From Azospirillum sp. TSO22-1 (lineage in GTDB: Bacteria > Pseudomonadota > Alphaproteobacteria > Azospirillales > Azospirillaceae): DNA of 60,493 nt. The notes below the pieces were generated by a model, which did not search any database, had not been told where the DNA came from, and was given only the letters and a program-made list of their open reading frames with translations. The DNA is taken from contig NZ_LGQZ01000023.1 in assembly GCF_003116015.1 (NCBI RefSeq), forward strand, positions 1 through 60,493. The letters are read 5' to 3'. The translations under genes were made by a program, and so were the position numbers. How positions within the stretch are numbered: position 1 is the stretch's first letter; every line of letters begins with the position of its first letter. This document shows, piece after piece, positions 52,957-60,493 of the stretch.

Positions 52957-54642
52957 ATGACAGTCATCTCCCGCCTGACGCTCGCTCCGAAGTTGCTGAT
53001 TTCCATCGCCATGCTGGCCACCGTCGCCGTCGGGCTCGTCGCGATGGCGCTGGTCGCCATGGAACGCGTGCACGACGCCATCACCCTGCAGGGCGCCTCG
53101 GTTTCCCGCATCCAGCACGCCAACCGGGCGACCGCCAACCTGCTGGCCTACGCGCGCAACGTGGAATTCCTGCCGCTGGAGCTGACGCCGGCGCAGCGCA
53201 CGGCGTTCGAGAACGGCGCCGACGACGAGTTGAAGCGCTTCCTCGTCCGTCTGGACAAGCTGGAGGCGACCGGCCTGACCGAGGACGGGCGCCGCAACAT
53301 CGCCACGGCGCGCGCCCTGGTGCAGCGTTACGGCGACGTCCACCGCACGGTGGCGCGGCAGGCGCGCGCCGGCGACCTCGATGGCGCGACGAAGACCGCG
53401 TTCGAGGGCGCCTCGGCCATCGAGGAGATCCGCACGCAGCTTCGCGCCGAGGAGGACCGCAGCAACGCCATGTACGAAAAGGAGGACGCGGCCATCGACA
53501 AGGTCGTCGCCTCCAGCCGCACCCAGCAGATCGTGCTGTCGGCCGCGGGCATCCTGCTGGCGGGCGGGCTGGCCGTCGCGCTGGTGGTGCTCGGCGTCAC
53601 GCGGCCGCTGACCGCGATGGCCTCGGCCATGTCGCGGGTGGCCGGCGGCGACCTCGGCGTCGCCGTGCCGGGCATCGGCCGTGGCGACGAGGTCGGCCAG
53701 CTCGCCGCCGCGCTCCAGGTCTTCAAGAACAGCCTTGGGGAGGCCGACCGGATGCGCGCCGAGCAGACGGCGCAGAAGGCCCGCGCCGAGGAGGAGCGCC
53801 GCACGGTGATGCTGGCGCTGGCGGACGATTTCGAGAGTCATGTCGACGCCGTGGTCGGCAGCGTCTCCTCGGCCTCGGCCGAGATGAATTCCACCGCCGC
53901 CGCCATGTCGGCCGCCGCCGAGCAGGCGACCCGCCAGTCGGCCGCCGCCGCCGCCGCCGCGGAGGAGGCCTCGGCCAACGTGCAGACGGTGGCCTCGGCG
54001 GCGGAGGAGCTGTCGTCCTCGATCGTCGAGATCGCCCGGCAGGTCAGCCAGTCCAGCGACGTCGCCAGCCGCGCCGTCGGACAGGCGGAACGGACCAACA
54101 CGATCGTCGGCGGACTCGATCAGGCGGCGCAGAAGATCGGCGAAGTGGTCAGCCTCATCAACGACATCGCCGGCCAGACCAACCTGCTGGCCTTGAACGC
54201 CACCATCGAGGCGGCGCGCGCCGGCGAGATGGGCAAGGGCTTCGCCGTGGTGGCGTCGGAGGTCAAGCACCTCGCCACCCAGACCGCCAAGGCGACCGAG
54301 GAGATCGCCGCGCAGATCGGTGGCGTCCAGGGCGCCACCCAGGAGGCGGTGGGCGCCATTCACGACATCCTGGCGACCATCGGCGAGATCAGCCGCACCG
54401 CGACGACGATCGCCTCGGCGGTGGAGCAGCAGCAGTCCGCCACCAACGAGATCGCCCGCAACGTCGAGCAGGCCGCCCGCGGCACGCAGGAGGTCGCCAC
54501 CAACATCGCCGGGGTCAGCCAGGCCGCCGGCGAGGCCGGCAAGGCCGCCGAGCAGGTGCTGTCCGAATCGCGCGCGCTGCAGCAGCAGTCGGTGACGCTG
54601 CGGCACGAGGTGGACGGCTTCATCGCCAAGGTGCGGGCGTAG
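52957..54642 (+). CDS. Methyl-accepting chemotaxis protein
   Basis: A 561-aa membrane chemoreceptor. TM1 about 12-33; a periplasmic helical ligand-binding domain (about 35-185); TM2 about 190-210; HAMP ([21 protein letters not shown]); and a cytoplasmic signalling coiled coil with the hairpin tip [24 protein letters not shown]. No CheR-docking pentapeptide at the C-terminus. ATG 52957 follows GAGGATGGA. It converges with the PAS-GGDEF-EAL gene. Ligand unknown. Confidence 0.95.
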   Translation: MTVISRLTLAPKLLISIAMLATVAVGLVAMALVAMERVHDAITLQGASVSRIQHANRATANLLAYARNVEFLPLELTPAQRTAFENGADDELKRFLVRLDKLEATGLTEDGRRNIATARALVQRYGDVHRTVARQARAGDLDGATKTAFEGASAIEEIRTQLRAEEDRSNAMYEKEDAAIDKVVASSRTQQIVLSAAGILLAGGLAVALVVLGVTRPLTAMASAMSRVAGGDLGVAVPGIGRGDEVGQLAAALQVFKNSLGEADRMRAEQTAQKARAEEERRTVMLALADDFESHVDAVVGSVSSASAEMNSTAAAMSAAAEQATRQSAAAAAAAEEASANVQTVASAAEELSSSIVEIARQVSQSSDVASRAVGQAERTNTIVGGLDQAAQKIGEVVSLINDIAGQTNLLALNATIEAARAGEMGKGFAVVASEVKHLATQTAKATEEIAAQIGGVQGATQEAVGAIHDILATIGEISRTATTIASAVEQQQSATNEIARNVEQAARGTQEVATNIAGVSQAAGEAGKAAEQVLSESRALQQQSVTLRHEVDGFIAKVRA

Positions 54643-54655
54643 CGACGGCGCAAAA

Positions 54656-54678
54656 CCCCTCCCCCGCGCGGGGAGGGG
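54656..54678. terminator. Palindrome between chemoreceptor and EAL genes
   Basis: Arms 54656-54664 and 54670-54678 pair perfectly (9 bp) around CGCGC. It is another CCCTCCCC...GGGGAGGG family member, placed between convergent stops as a likely terminator for both. Confidence 0.6.
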
Positions 54679-54686
54679 CCAGGGGC

Positions 54687-56447
54687 CTACAACTCCTGCC
54701 GCCAGGGCAGGTTGCCTTCCACCAGCGGCTCGGCCTCGCGCGCCGGGAGCGGCTTGGCGAAGTGGTAGCCCTGGCCGTAGTCGCAGGCCAGCGCCCGCAG
54801 CAGGTTGGCGTCGGCGGTCGTCTCGATGCCCTCGGCGATCACGTCGAACCCCAGCAGCCGCGCCAGATCCACGATGATGCGGACGATGGCCCGGTTCTCC
54901 TCGCTCTGGTGCATGGCGGAGACGAAGGAGCGGTCCACCTTCAGGCTGTCGATGGGCAGCTTGTGCAGGTAGCTCAGCGACGAATAGCCGGTGCCGAAGT
55001 CGTCGATCGACAGCTTGATGCCCAGGCCGCGCAGCGTCTCCAGCAGGCGGATCGACTGCTCCGCCTTCTCCATGACGGCGCTCTCGGTCAGCTCCAGCTT
55101 GATCCACGAGGGCTCCACCGCGGTCTCGCGCACGACGGTGCGCACGCGGTCGGCGAAGTCCGGCTCGCGCAGCTGGCGGGTGGAGAGGTTGACGCTCATG
55201 AACAGCGGCGCCGAGCCCGGCACCCGCTTCTCCTGCCAGTCGGCGACCTGCCGGCACGCCTCGCGCAGCACCCATTCGCCCAGGCGCACGATCAGCCCGG
55301 TGCTCTCGGCGATCGGGATGAACACGCCCGGCGGGATCGAGCCGCGCTCCGGATGGCTCCAGCGCATCAGCGCCTCGAAGCCGGCCAGGCCGCCGGTGAC
55401 CATGTCGATGATCGGCTGGTAGGCGACCCACAGCTCGTCGCCGCGTTCCATGGCGCGGCGCAGGTCGTGCTCCAGGCGGACCTGCTCGACCACGCGGGCG
55501 TGCATCGCCGGGTCGAACCAGGCATGCCGCGCCCCGCCCTGCTCGCGCACGCGCCCCGTGGCGATCTCGGCGTCGCGCAGCACGTCCTCGGCGCGCTCGT
55601 GCGCCTCGCTCCAGGTCGCCACGCCGATGCTGGCCGACAGGAACACCGCGGCGCCCGAGGAGGAGCGCGCGGCGCGCACCACGGCGGCGACGCGCTCGAT
55701 CTTGCGCTCGACCGCGGGGGGATCGCACTCGCCGGCGACCAGCAGCGCGAAGGCGTGGTCGCTGACGCGGGCCAGCAGGTCCACCGGCCCGCCGTCGCGG
55801 CCCAGCCGGTTGGCGAGGTCGATCAGCAACTCGTTGGCGAAAGCCTGGCCCAGGCTGGTGCGGATCTCGACGAAGCGGTCGATATCGACGATCACCAGCG
55901 TGAACGGCTCGCCCACCGCCTGGTAGTCGCCCATGTGCTTCAGGAGCAGCAACCGGTTCGCCAGCCCGCTCACCGGGTCGTAGTAGGCGAGGCGGAACAG
56001 GTCGTCCTGCGTCTTGCGCCGCTCGGTGATGTCATAGAGCAGCGCGAAGTAGCCGGCGACCGAGCCGTCCGGCCGGCGCTGCGGCGCGTGCAGGCGGATC
56101 ACGTAGTGCTGGCCGCCGTTCGGGTGCGGCATCCAGCCTTCGGTCTGCACCACCTCGCCGCGCAGCGCGCGGTCGGCCATCGCCTGGGTCAGGCGGAAAT
56201 GGTCGTCGCCCAGCACCTCGGCGATGGTGCGGCCGCTGAGGTCGGCCATCTCGCTGCCCATGAAGGCGCGGTAGGCCGGGTTGGCATAGACGTGGCGCCG
56301 GTGCGTGTCGAACAGGCCGACCATCACCGGCATCGCCTCCATCACCTGCAGCAGGATGTCGGGCGCGGGCACGCCGTCGTCACTTCCGGTCAAAGAAGCG
56401 GCCAGTGCGGCGAGGTTGGGGTCCGGCATCATGGGCAAGGGAGACAT
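54687..56447 (-). CDS. PAS-GGDEF-EAL cyclic-di-GMP protein with degenerate GGDEF
   Basis: A 586-aa soluble signalling protein. A PAS domain (about 35-150; MPVMVGLFDTHRRHVYANPAY), a GGDEF domain (150-310) whose active-site loop reads SDHAF where GGDEF is expected, so cyclase activity is unlikely, and an EAL domain (320-575) with EALMRW, ELTES, IDDFGTGYSSL, DSLKVDRSFV and VIAEGIET intact, so c-di-GMP phosphodiesterase activity is likely. ATG 56447 is chosen; a TTG at 56477 is possible. No signal peptide or TM segment. Confidence 0.92.
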   Translation of the reverse strand: MSPLPMMPDPNLAALAASLTGSDDGVPAPDILLQVMEAMPVMVGLFDTHRRHVYANPAYRAFMGSEMADLSGRTIAEVLGDDHFRLTQAMADRALRGEVVQTEGWMPHPNGGQHYVIRLHAPQRRPDGSVAGYFALLYDITERRKTQDDLFRLAYYDPVSGLANRLLLLKHMGDYQAVGEPFTLVIVDIDRFVEIRTSLGQAFANELLIDLANRLGRDGGPVDLLARVSDHAFALLVAGECDPPAVERKIERVAAVVRAARSSSGAAVFLSASIGVATWSEAHERAEDVLRDAEIATGRVREQGGARHAWFDPAMHARVVEQVRLEHDLRRAMERGDELWVAYQPIIDMVTGGLAGFEALMRWSHPERGSIPPGVFIPIAESTGLIVRLGEWVLREACRQVADWQEKRVPGSAPLFMSVNLSTRQLREPDFADRVRTVVRETAVEPSWIKLELTESAVMEKAEQSIRLLETLRGLGIKLSIDDFGTGYSSLSYLHKLPIDSLKVDRSFVSAMHQSEENRAIVRIIVDLARLLGFDVIAEGIETTADANLLRALACDYGQGYHFAKPLPAREAEPLVEGNLPWRQEL

Positions 56448-56809
56448 GGAACCAATGGATGGGTGAATAACCAACAATTACGCGAAACCTCGCGTGCACG
56501 TCAAAACCAAACCCGCCAATAACGCCGACGGCCCGCACAATTATACTCGGGTATGCACCTCGGCCGGTGCGGCCCCGCTTCGACTTCGGCACGTTTCGGT
56601 TGCTTCTTCGATCCAGTCCCAGCCGGGCGCGTGCACCGCCGTCCATGGCCGGCCCTGCGCCCGGCGCGCGGCCGGGCCGCTTTTGCCGCCGTCGCTTTCG
56701 CGCGCGCACCTGATTTATAGTCATACGAAACGCGTGCGGCCCTGCCAGCGGTCCCGGCAACCGGGAACGGCGCGCCGCGCGCCGGTGGGGAGACGACAGG
56801 GGGACGATC
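56448..56809. other. Intergenic region between EAL gene and Usp gene
   Basis: About 360 bp between divergent starts. No ORF convinces on codon use. It must hold promoters for both genes; a TATAGT hexamer at about 56714 could be a -10 element for the Usp gene, but no good -35 matches. Confidence 0.4.
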
Positions 56810-57646
56810 ATGGCATTCAAGGATCTGCTGGTTGTGGTCGACGACACGCCGGCGGCGGCCGCGCGAATCGATGTGGCCGCACAGCTGGCGGTGAAGCACG
56901 ACGCTCACGTGACCGGCCTCTACGTGATCACCGGGCCGCTCATCCCGAACTTCCTCGACGCGCAGATCCCCGAGGCGGTGCGCGCCGCCCAGCGCGACCT
57001 CGCGAACGAGCTGGCGGCCAAGGCGGGGACGCTGTTCGACAGCCGCATGCGCCGCTTCGGGCTGACCGACCGCTCGGAATGGCGGGCGCTGCGCGGCCTG
57101 CCGGGCGAGCTGGTGGCGGTGCACGGCCGCTACGCCGACCTCGTGGTGGTCGGCCAGATCGATCCCAAGCACGACCACGACCTGCCCCTGCTGCACCCGC
57201 AGGACCTGGTGTTCGACTGCGGCCGGCCGCTGCTGGTGGTGCCCTACGCCGGCACCTTCCCGACGGTGGGCGAGCGCGTGCTGGTCGGCTGGAACGCCAG
57301 CCGCGAGGCGGCCCGCGCCGTCGGCGACGCGCTGCCGCTGATCGCCACGGCGCAGAAGGTGCTGGTCCTGGCGGTGAACCCGAAGCCGGGCCAGCTCGGC
57401 CTCGGCGACGAGCCGGGGGCGGACATCGCCAGGCACCTGTCGCGGCACGGCCGCGTGCAGGCGACGCACGTCACCACCGACGCGGTGGAGCCGGGCGACA
57501 CCATGCTCAACACCGTCGCCGACGAGTCGTGCGACCTGGTGGTGATGGGCGCCTACGGCCGGTCGCGCCTGCGCGAACGGGTGCTGGGCGGCATGACGCG
57601 CTACATGCTCGAGCACATGACGGTGCCCGTGCTGATGAGCCACTGA
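56810..57646 (+). CDS. Tandem universal stress protein
   Basis: A 278-aa protein made of two Usp domains (about 1-140 and 155-278). The second has the ATP-binding pattern G-x2-G-x9-G-x-T-like in MGAYGRSRLRERVLGGMT and GWNASREAARAVGDAL; the first, starting KDLLVVVDDTPAAAARID, lacks a clear glycine loop and is probably structural. Cytoplasmic; function in stress tolerance is generic. A small Cys-containing ORF follows. Confidence 0.92.
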   Translation: MAFKDLLVVVDDTPAAAARIDVAAQLAVKHDAHVTGLYVITGPLIPNFLDAQIPEAVRAAQRDLANELAAKAGTLFDSRMRRFGLTDRSEWRALRGLPGELVAVHGRYADLVVVGQIDPKHDHDLPLLHPQDLVFDCGRPLLVVPYAGTFPTVGERVLVGWNASREAARAVGDALPLIATAQKVLVLAVNPKPGQLGLGDEPGADIARHLSRHGRVQATHVTTDAVEPGDTMLNTVADESCDLVVMGAYGRSRLRERVLGGMTRYMLEHMTVPVLMSH

Positions 57647-57665
57647 GAACCGGCGGGAGCGGCGG

Positions 57666-57881
57666 ATGGCCGGACCGGACTGCCGCAGCTCCCGCTGCCG
57701 CCACCGCGGCGACTGCGCCCGCAACCCCGCGCCGCCGGCCGCGGCGCCGGGCGACGCGGAGCGGCCGCGCTGCTTCGGGCCCGCCGAGGCCGGGGCGCCG
57801 CCGTCTGTTCAAAATAGGGGCCGGCGCCTTCGGCCGGATGGCCGATTGAGAGGCGCCGCCGGCACCCCTACTATAGTTTAA
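57666..57881 (+). CDS. Possible small Cys/Arg-rich protein
   Basis: A 71-aa ORF starting MAGPDCRSSRCRHRGDCARN, with four cysteines (6, 11, 17, 36). Such short Cys-Arg-rich proteins occur in other alphaproteobacteria as unknowns. The C-terminal half is low complexity and overlaps hairpin-forming sequence, so it may not be a real gene. No function proposed. Confidence 0.3.
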   Translation: MAGPDCRSSRCRHRGDCARNPAPPAAAPGDAERPRCFGPAEAGAPPSVQNRGRRLRPDGRLRGAAGTPTIV

Positions 57882-57883
57882 AC
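57873..57883. promoter_or_regulatory. TATAGT with adjoining GTTTAAAC palindrome
   Basis: TATAGT (57873-57878) resembles a -10 element 40 bp ahead of the ATG at 57919 and runs into the 8-bp palindrome GTTTAAAC. It is a candidate promoter for the 67-aa gene. Confidence 0.35.
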
Positions 57884-57918
57884 GGACAGCGCCGCCCCTC
57901 AACCACCCCGACGGTCCG

Positions 57919-58122
57919 ATGCCCCCAACCGGAACGCCTCCATCCAAGACCCGGATCCGGACCTTTCCGGAGGACCCGGACACCATCGGCATCGACATCA
58001 CCGGCCGCGAGTTCCTGCTGAACCGCAACGACGCCCTCGAACTGGCGCTGAAGATCCTGACCGCCTGCGGCGTGCAACTGCTGGAGTCGGCCGACGGCGC
58101 CCCGCCCGGCGGCAAGCCCTGA
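57919..58122 (+). CDS. Small hypothetical protein (67 aa)
   Basis: A soluble 67-aa product: a Pro/Thr-rich head, then DTIGIDITGREFLLNRNDALELALKILTACGV, which reads as a beta-hairpin plus helix. No Shine-Dalgarno is obvious. Codon bias favours coding. No family recognised. It converges with the next minus-strand gene. Confidence 0.55.
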   Translation: MPPTGTPPSKTRIRTFPEDPDTIGIDITGREFLLNRNDALELALKILTACGVQLLESADGAPPGGKP

Positions 58123-58128
58123 TCAAGG

Positions 58129-58539
58129 TCAGCGCTCCACCGGGTTGGGCTCGGTGCGCCCGTAGGAGAGGTGGTCGACACCGCCCCGCCGCCGCACGGT
58201 CACCGGCGGCTCCGTCGTGACCCGGTTGAAGAGCTGCTCGAGCGTCGTCGCGAGCGACGGCTGGGCCTTCGTCTTGGCCTTCGTGCGGCGCGGCGCCTTC
58301 GCCGGCTTGGCCGGCTTGGCCGGGGCCTCCTTGGCCGCGGGGGCGCTGCGGGCGAAGACGTCCTGGCAGCGGCCTTCGGTGCGGGCCTTCTCCAACTCCG
58401 GCGCATCGAGCAGCAGGCAGTCGGCCGCCCGCGCCGGGCCGGCCGCGAGCCCCGCCCAGAAAGCCACCCAGAATGCCGCCCAGAAAACCGCCCAGAAAAC
58501 CGCTGGGCCCGCTGCCCAGCGCATCACCCGCCGCCGCAT
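58129..58539 (-). CDS. Secreted/periplasmic hypothetical protein with FWAx-repeat signal peptide
   Basis: A 136-aa precursor with a strongly hydrophobic signal peptide containing four FWAx units (FWAVFWAAFWVAFWAG) encoded by a 12-bp tandem repeat, then AGPARAAD as the likely cleavage region. The mature part has one Cys pair (DCLLLD, GRCQDVF), an Ala/Lys/Pro-rich linker (about 65-95, basic) and a C-terminal segment (LEQLFNRVTTEPPVTVRRRGG). Function unknown. GGGGAGG lies just one base before the ATG, so initiation could be at Met6. Confidence 0.6.
   Translation of the reverse strand: MRRRVMRWAAGPAVFWAVFWAAFWVAFWAGLAAGPARAADCLLLDAPELEKARTEGRCQDVFARSAPAAKEAPAKPAKPAKAPRRTKAKTKAQPSLATTLEQLFNRVTTEPPVTVRRRGGVDHLSYGRTEPNPVER
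58457..58504. repeat. 12-bp tandem repeat, four copies
   Basis: Units at 58457-58468, 58469-58480, 58481-58492 and 58493-58504 follow the pattern CAGAAAACCGCC with one to three changes each. On the minus strand they encode the four FWAx units in the signal peptide core. Being a multiple of three, copy number can change without a frameshift. Confidence 0.8.
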
Positions 58540-58753
58540 GCCTCCCCGCTCCGCCGCTCATGTCACCTCCCGACATAAACGCACGGCCGGGCTTGGTTTC
58601 GAGCGCGCAGCCGGAGTAGCATCTTCTCTCTTCCGCAGGGCGGAGGAATGGCCTGTCCGTTTCGTGCTATTCCATCTGTGACATGCCCGGCGCCTTCGGC
58701 GCCTGCTATGGTCGCACGGGAGAGCCGCGCATCCGGCGGCGAATGGAGACCTC

Positions 58754-58966
58754 ATGAAGTCCGACTCGAAAGCAACCGACCGCACCAGCCTGGAAGCACT
58801 GACCGAGGCGTACCTGTCCAAAGGCGGCACCATCACCCAATGCGCCCCCGGCCCTTCGGAGAACGTGACCTACAAGCACTCGATGCGCGGACGCCCCCGG
58901 GCGAAGCCCGATGCCGCCGAAAAGCCTCTGGATTCCACGGCTTCCACACCAGCGGCCGACGCCTGA
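58754..58966 (+). CDS. Small conserved-type hypothetical protein (70 aa)
   Basis: A 70-aa soluble protein with a patterned core: LTEAYLSKGGTITQCAPGPS then ENVTYKHSMRGRPR. The KGGxITxCxPGxSExVxYK arrangement is familiar from short proteins of other alphaproteobacteria, of unknown role. GGAGACCTC precedes the ATG, and a 6-bp stem (58689-58703) is in the leader. The XRE gene is next downstream. Confidence 0.7.
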   Translation: MKSDSKATDRTSLEALTEAYLSKGGTITQCAPGPSENVTYKHSMRGRPRAKPDAAEKPLDSTASTPAADA

Positions 58967-59034
58967 CGACCAACCCGGCACAACAGCGGGGGCATCGGCA
59001 CGGTGCCCTTCGCTTGTGACCGTTGCAGCCAATC

Positions 59035-59097
59035 CTTAGCTGACCTAAGCATAGCCATTGATTTTGCCCGCGCGTCCGGCGAGCATACGTCAGTATG
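59035..59097. promoter_or_regulatory. Two inverted repeats upstream of the XRE gene
   Basis: CTTAG-N5-CTAAG at 59035-59049 and CATAC-GTCA-GTATG at 59084-59097 lie 39-101 bp ahead of the ATG at 59136. XRE repressors often bind such sites in their own promoters, so these are candidate autoregulatory operators. Confidence 0.45.
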
Positions 59098-59135
59098 TTC
59101 CCGTCCCTCTTGTGGCAAACGATCGACAGGCACCC

Positions 59136-59606
59136 ATGGTCAAGCAAAAGACGCAGCTGCCCACCGGCTCGAAGAACAACGACGACGAGGGCGGCCCGAA
59201 CGCGGTCGATGTGCACGTCGGCTCGCGAATCCGGCTGCGGCGCACCCTGATGGGCATGAGCCAGACGGCGCTCGCGGACTCCGTCGGACTGACGTTCCAG
59301 CAGATCCAGAAGTACGAGAAGGGCGGCAACCGGGTGTCGGCGTCCCGCCTGTGGCAGTTCGGTCAGGTGCTGGACGTGCCGGTGTCGTTCTTCTTCGACG
59401 ACATGCCGCAGGAGATCCTGGCGGACCGCGGCCATCCCGGCGCCACCAGCACCGCCAGCGACAGCGAGTCGACCGGCGTGATGACCCGCCGCGAGACGCT
59501 GGAGCTGGTGCGCGCCTATTACCGCATCCAGAACGAGCCGGTGCGCCGCCGCATCTACGAGCTGTTCAAGGCGATGGGATCGGCCGGCGACGAGTCGAAG
59601 GACTGA
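59136..59606 (+). CDS. XRE-family transcriptional regulator
   Basis: A 156-aa regulator with a Cro/cI-type helix-turn-helix at about residues 28-85 (GSRIRLRRTLMGMSQTALAD, SVGLTFQQIQKYEKGGNRVS, VSFFF) and a short C-terminal helix (ETLELVRAYYRIQNEPVRRR). Similar single-HTH proteins are frequent in rhizobia and Azospirillum. ATG 59136 is chosen since the upstream frame lacks HTH sequence. Targets unknown. Confidence 0.9.
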   Translation: MVKQKTQLPTGSKNNDDEGGPNAVDVHVGSRIRLRRTLMGMSQTALADSVGLTFQQIQKYEKGGNRVSASRLWQFGQVLDVPVSFFFDDMPQEILADRGHPGATSTASDSESTGVMTRRETLELVRAYYRIQNEPVRRRIYELFKAMGSAGDESKD

Positions 59607-59683
59607 CGCGGCCGGGACGCGTTGTGGATCGGGCCGCCGGCCGCTAGGCTGGCGGCATTCCGCCGACCACAACCGAGGAGCCG

Positions 59684-59899
59684 ATGATGACCACCCCGCC
59701 ACGCCGCCGCATGCCGTGGTCGTTCCGCCTGTGGTTCGCCTTCCTGGGATTGATGGCGGCCGGCATGATCGCCGCCGCCGTCTGGTCGGCGCTTGTGGTG
59801 ATGGACGCCGGCCCCGCCGGCTACCGCGGCATGAACGCCCCACCCCCGGCCGCCCCGGCGTCGGCTCCGGCACCGTCGACGGCCACGGGCCGGCCGTGA
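59684..59899 (+). CDS. Small single-pass membrane protein (71 aa)
   Basis: A basic N-terminus (TTPPRRRMPWSFRLW), one membrane helix (FAFLGLMAAGMIAAAVWSALVVM), and an Ala/Pro-rich tail ([20 protein letters not shown]). Start ATG 59684 or the adjacent one. It follows an AGGAG site. No function known. Confidence 0.6.
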   Translation: MMTTPPRRRMPWSFRLWFAFLGLMAAGMIAAAVWSALVVMDAGPAGYRGMNAPPPAAPASAPAPSTATGRP

Positions 59900-59957
59900 G
59901 CGCTGGCGCGCTCCGGTTCCGGCCCGTTGGTGCCGACGCTGACTTGGACGGACGCCC

Positions 59958-60493
59958 TTAACGGAACAGGCTGGCCAGGATCTGCGGCGCCTGGTTGGCG
60001 ATGCCGAGGGTCTGCGCGCCCAGCTGCTGCTTGATCTGCTGGGACTGCAGGGCGGCGCTTTCCTTGGCCAGGTCGGCGTCCACGATGGCACCCAGGCTGG
60101 TGGTCAGCGAGTCCTGCATGGTCTCGTTGAACTTGATCTGCGCGTCCAGGCGGCGGGAGTCGGCGCCCAGCGTGTTCAGCACGGTGCCGGTCTTCTGCTC
60201 GGCGGTGGCAAAGGCGCCGGTCAGCAGCACCACGGCCGAGGCCGCGCTGCCCACCGAGGTGAAGGCCGACACGATGGCCGTGGACAGTGACACGCCGCCG
60301 CCGCCCACCGTGTACTGCGTGCCGTCCGTGCTCGCGATCACCGAGATGTTGGTCTTGCCGCCGCTCAACAGGTTCATGCCGTTGAACTTGGCGTTCGCGA
60401 TGTAATTCTGGACCTCGGTCTTCAGCGCGGTGAAGTCGTTGTTGTACTTCGTGCGCATGTCGGTGTTGAGGTTCTGGTCGGCCAGCTTGGTCA
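59958..60493 (-). CDS. Flagellin, C-terminal part (5' end outside window)
   Basis: Open to the window edge: about 177 residues are visible, starting TKLADQNLNTDMRTKYNND. The C-terminal D0/D1 region is recognisable: ADSRRLDAQIKFNETMQDSL and QSQQIKQQLGAQTLGIANQA ending PQILASLFR. Flagellin polymerises into the filament. Promoter and N-terminus are not in the window, so polar or lateral flagellum type cannot be told. Confidence 0.92.
   Translation of the reverse strand, partial: TKLADQNLNTDMRTKYNNDFTALKTEVQNYIANAKFNGMNLLSGGKTNISVIASTDGTQYTVGGGGVSLSTAIVSAFTSVGSAASAVVLLTGAFATAEQKTGTVLNTLGADSRRLDAQIKFNETMQDSLTTSLGAIVDADLAKESAALQSQQIKQQLGAQTLGIANQAPQILASLFR

Noticed and set aside
57998..58576. 192-aa minus-strand ORF with GFLGGFLGG repeats
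   Set aside because: Alternative frame of the 12-bp repeat gene; the FWAx frame has a proper signal peptide and better codon bias.

Overview
This is a very GC-rich bacterial chromosome segment. Gene content and order point to an alphaproteobacterium of the Rhodospirillales, most like Azospirillum and its relatives. The evidence is an mdh-sucC-sucD-sucA-sucB block, a split F-ATPase locus holding only the F1 genes (atpHAGDC), a class I lysyl-tRNA synthetase, the C4-pathway hemA (5-aminolevulinate synthase), DUF2336 and DUF484 proteins, and a flagellin. The genus is an inference. Almost every gene is recognisable chromosomal housekeeping or signalling; I see no prophage, insertion sequence, CRISPR array, rRNA or tRNA gene.

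Layout. 0.1-6.3 kb: an Fe-S DinG-type helicase divergent from mtgA, a composite palindromic repeat, a beta-helix protein, and an SMR exporter with a tiny membrane partner. 6.4-12.7 kb: lysK, then an accessory run (DUF2867 protein, an unrecognised 313-aa protein, a DUF2336 protein, a PhyH-type dioxygenase, a small secreted protein). 13-20.6 kb: TCA-cycle genes mdh, sucC, sucD, sucA, sucB. They end in a terminator, and the E3 gene lpd is not there. 20.7-24 kb: an alarmone-hydrolase-like HD protein, a LysR regulator divergent from a TauE-type exporter plus a 34-aa membrane protein, and a ferritin-like protein. 24.1-29.2 kb: atpC, D, G, A and H on the minus strand. 29.5-34.8 kb: a small orphan, a REP element, and priA divergent from the fsa-DUF484-xerC operon.

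35-44 kb: a Cache-type histidine kinase facing a LivH/UrtB-like permease that seems to start at CTG and to carry a lipoprotein-like N-terminus, an EF-hand protein, the def-fmt-truA operon, a GAF hybrid kinase, and rmuC. 44-48.9 kb: a Nudix hydrolase, a ChaN-PDZ lipoprotein, an SDR, an Hpt/pseudo-receiver protein, a PadR-like regulator and a secreted low-complexity protein. 49-52.8 kb: hemA with an FNR/FixK-like box upstream, a class III aminotransferase followed by a previously unlisted antitoxin-like small ORF, and a GST. 53-60.5 kb: a chemoreceptor, a PAS-GGDEF-EAL protein with a ruined GGDEF motif, a tandem Usp protein, several small proteins, an XRE regulator, and the 3' part of a flagellin gene cut by the window edge.

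Together the genes cover central carbon oxidation (TCA to F1-ATPase), haem synthesis, translation initiation and protein maturation, chromosome maintenance (priA, xerC, rmuC, DinG-like) and environmental sensing. The less ordinary signals are the CTG-started permease fusion, the antitoxin-like ORF, the Hpt pseudo-receiver, the altered alarmone-hydrolase motif, paired leader hairpins before sucC, a 12-bp tandem repeat inside a signal peptide, and several families of palindromic repeats. I did not find a clear multi-gene novel system.
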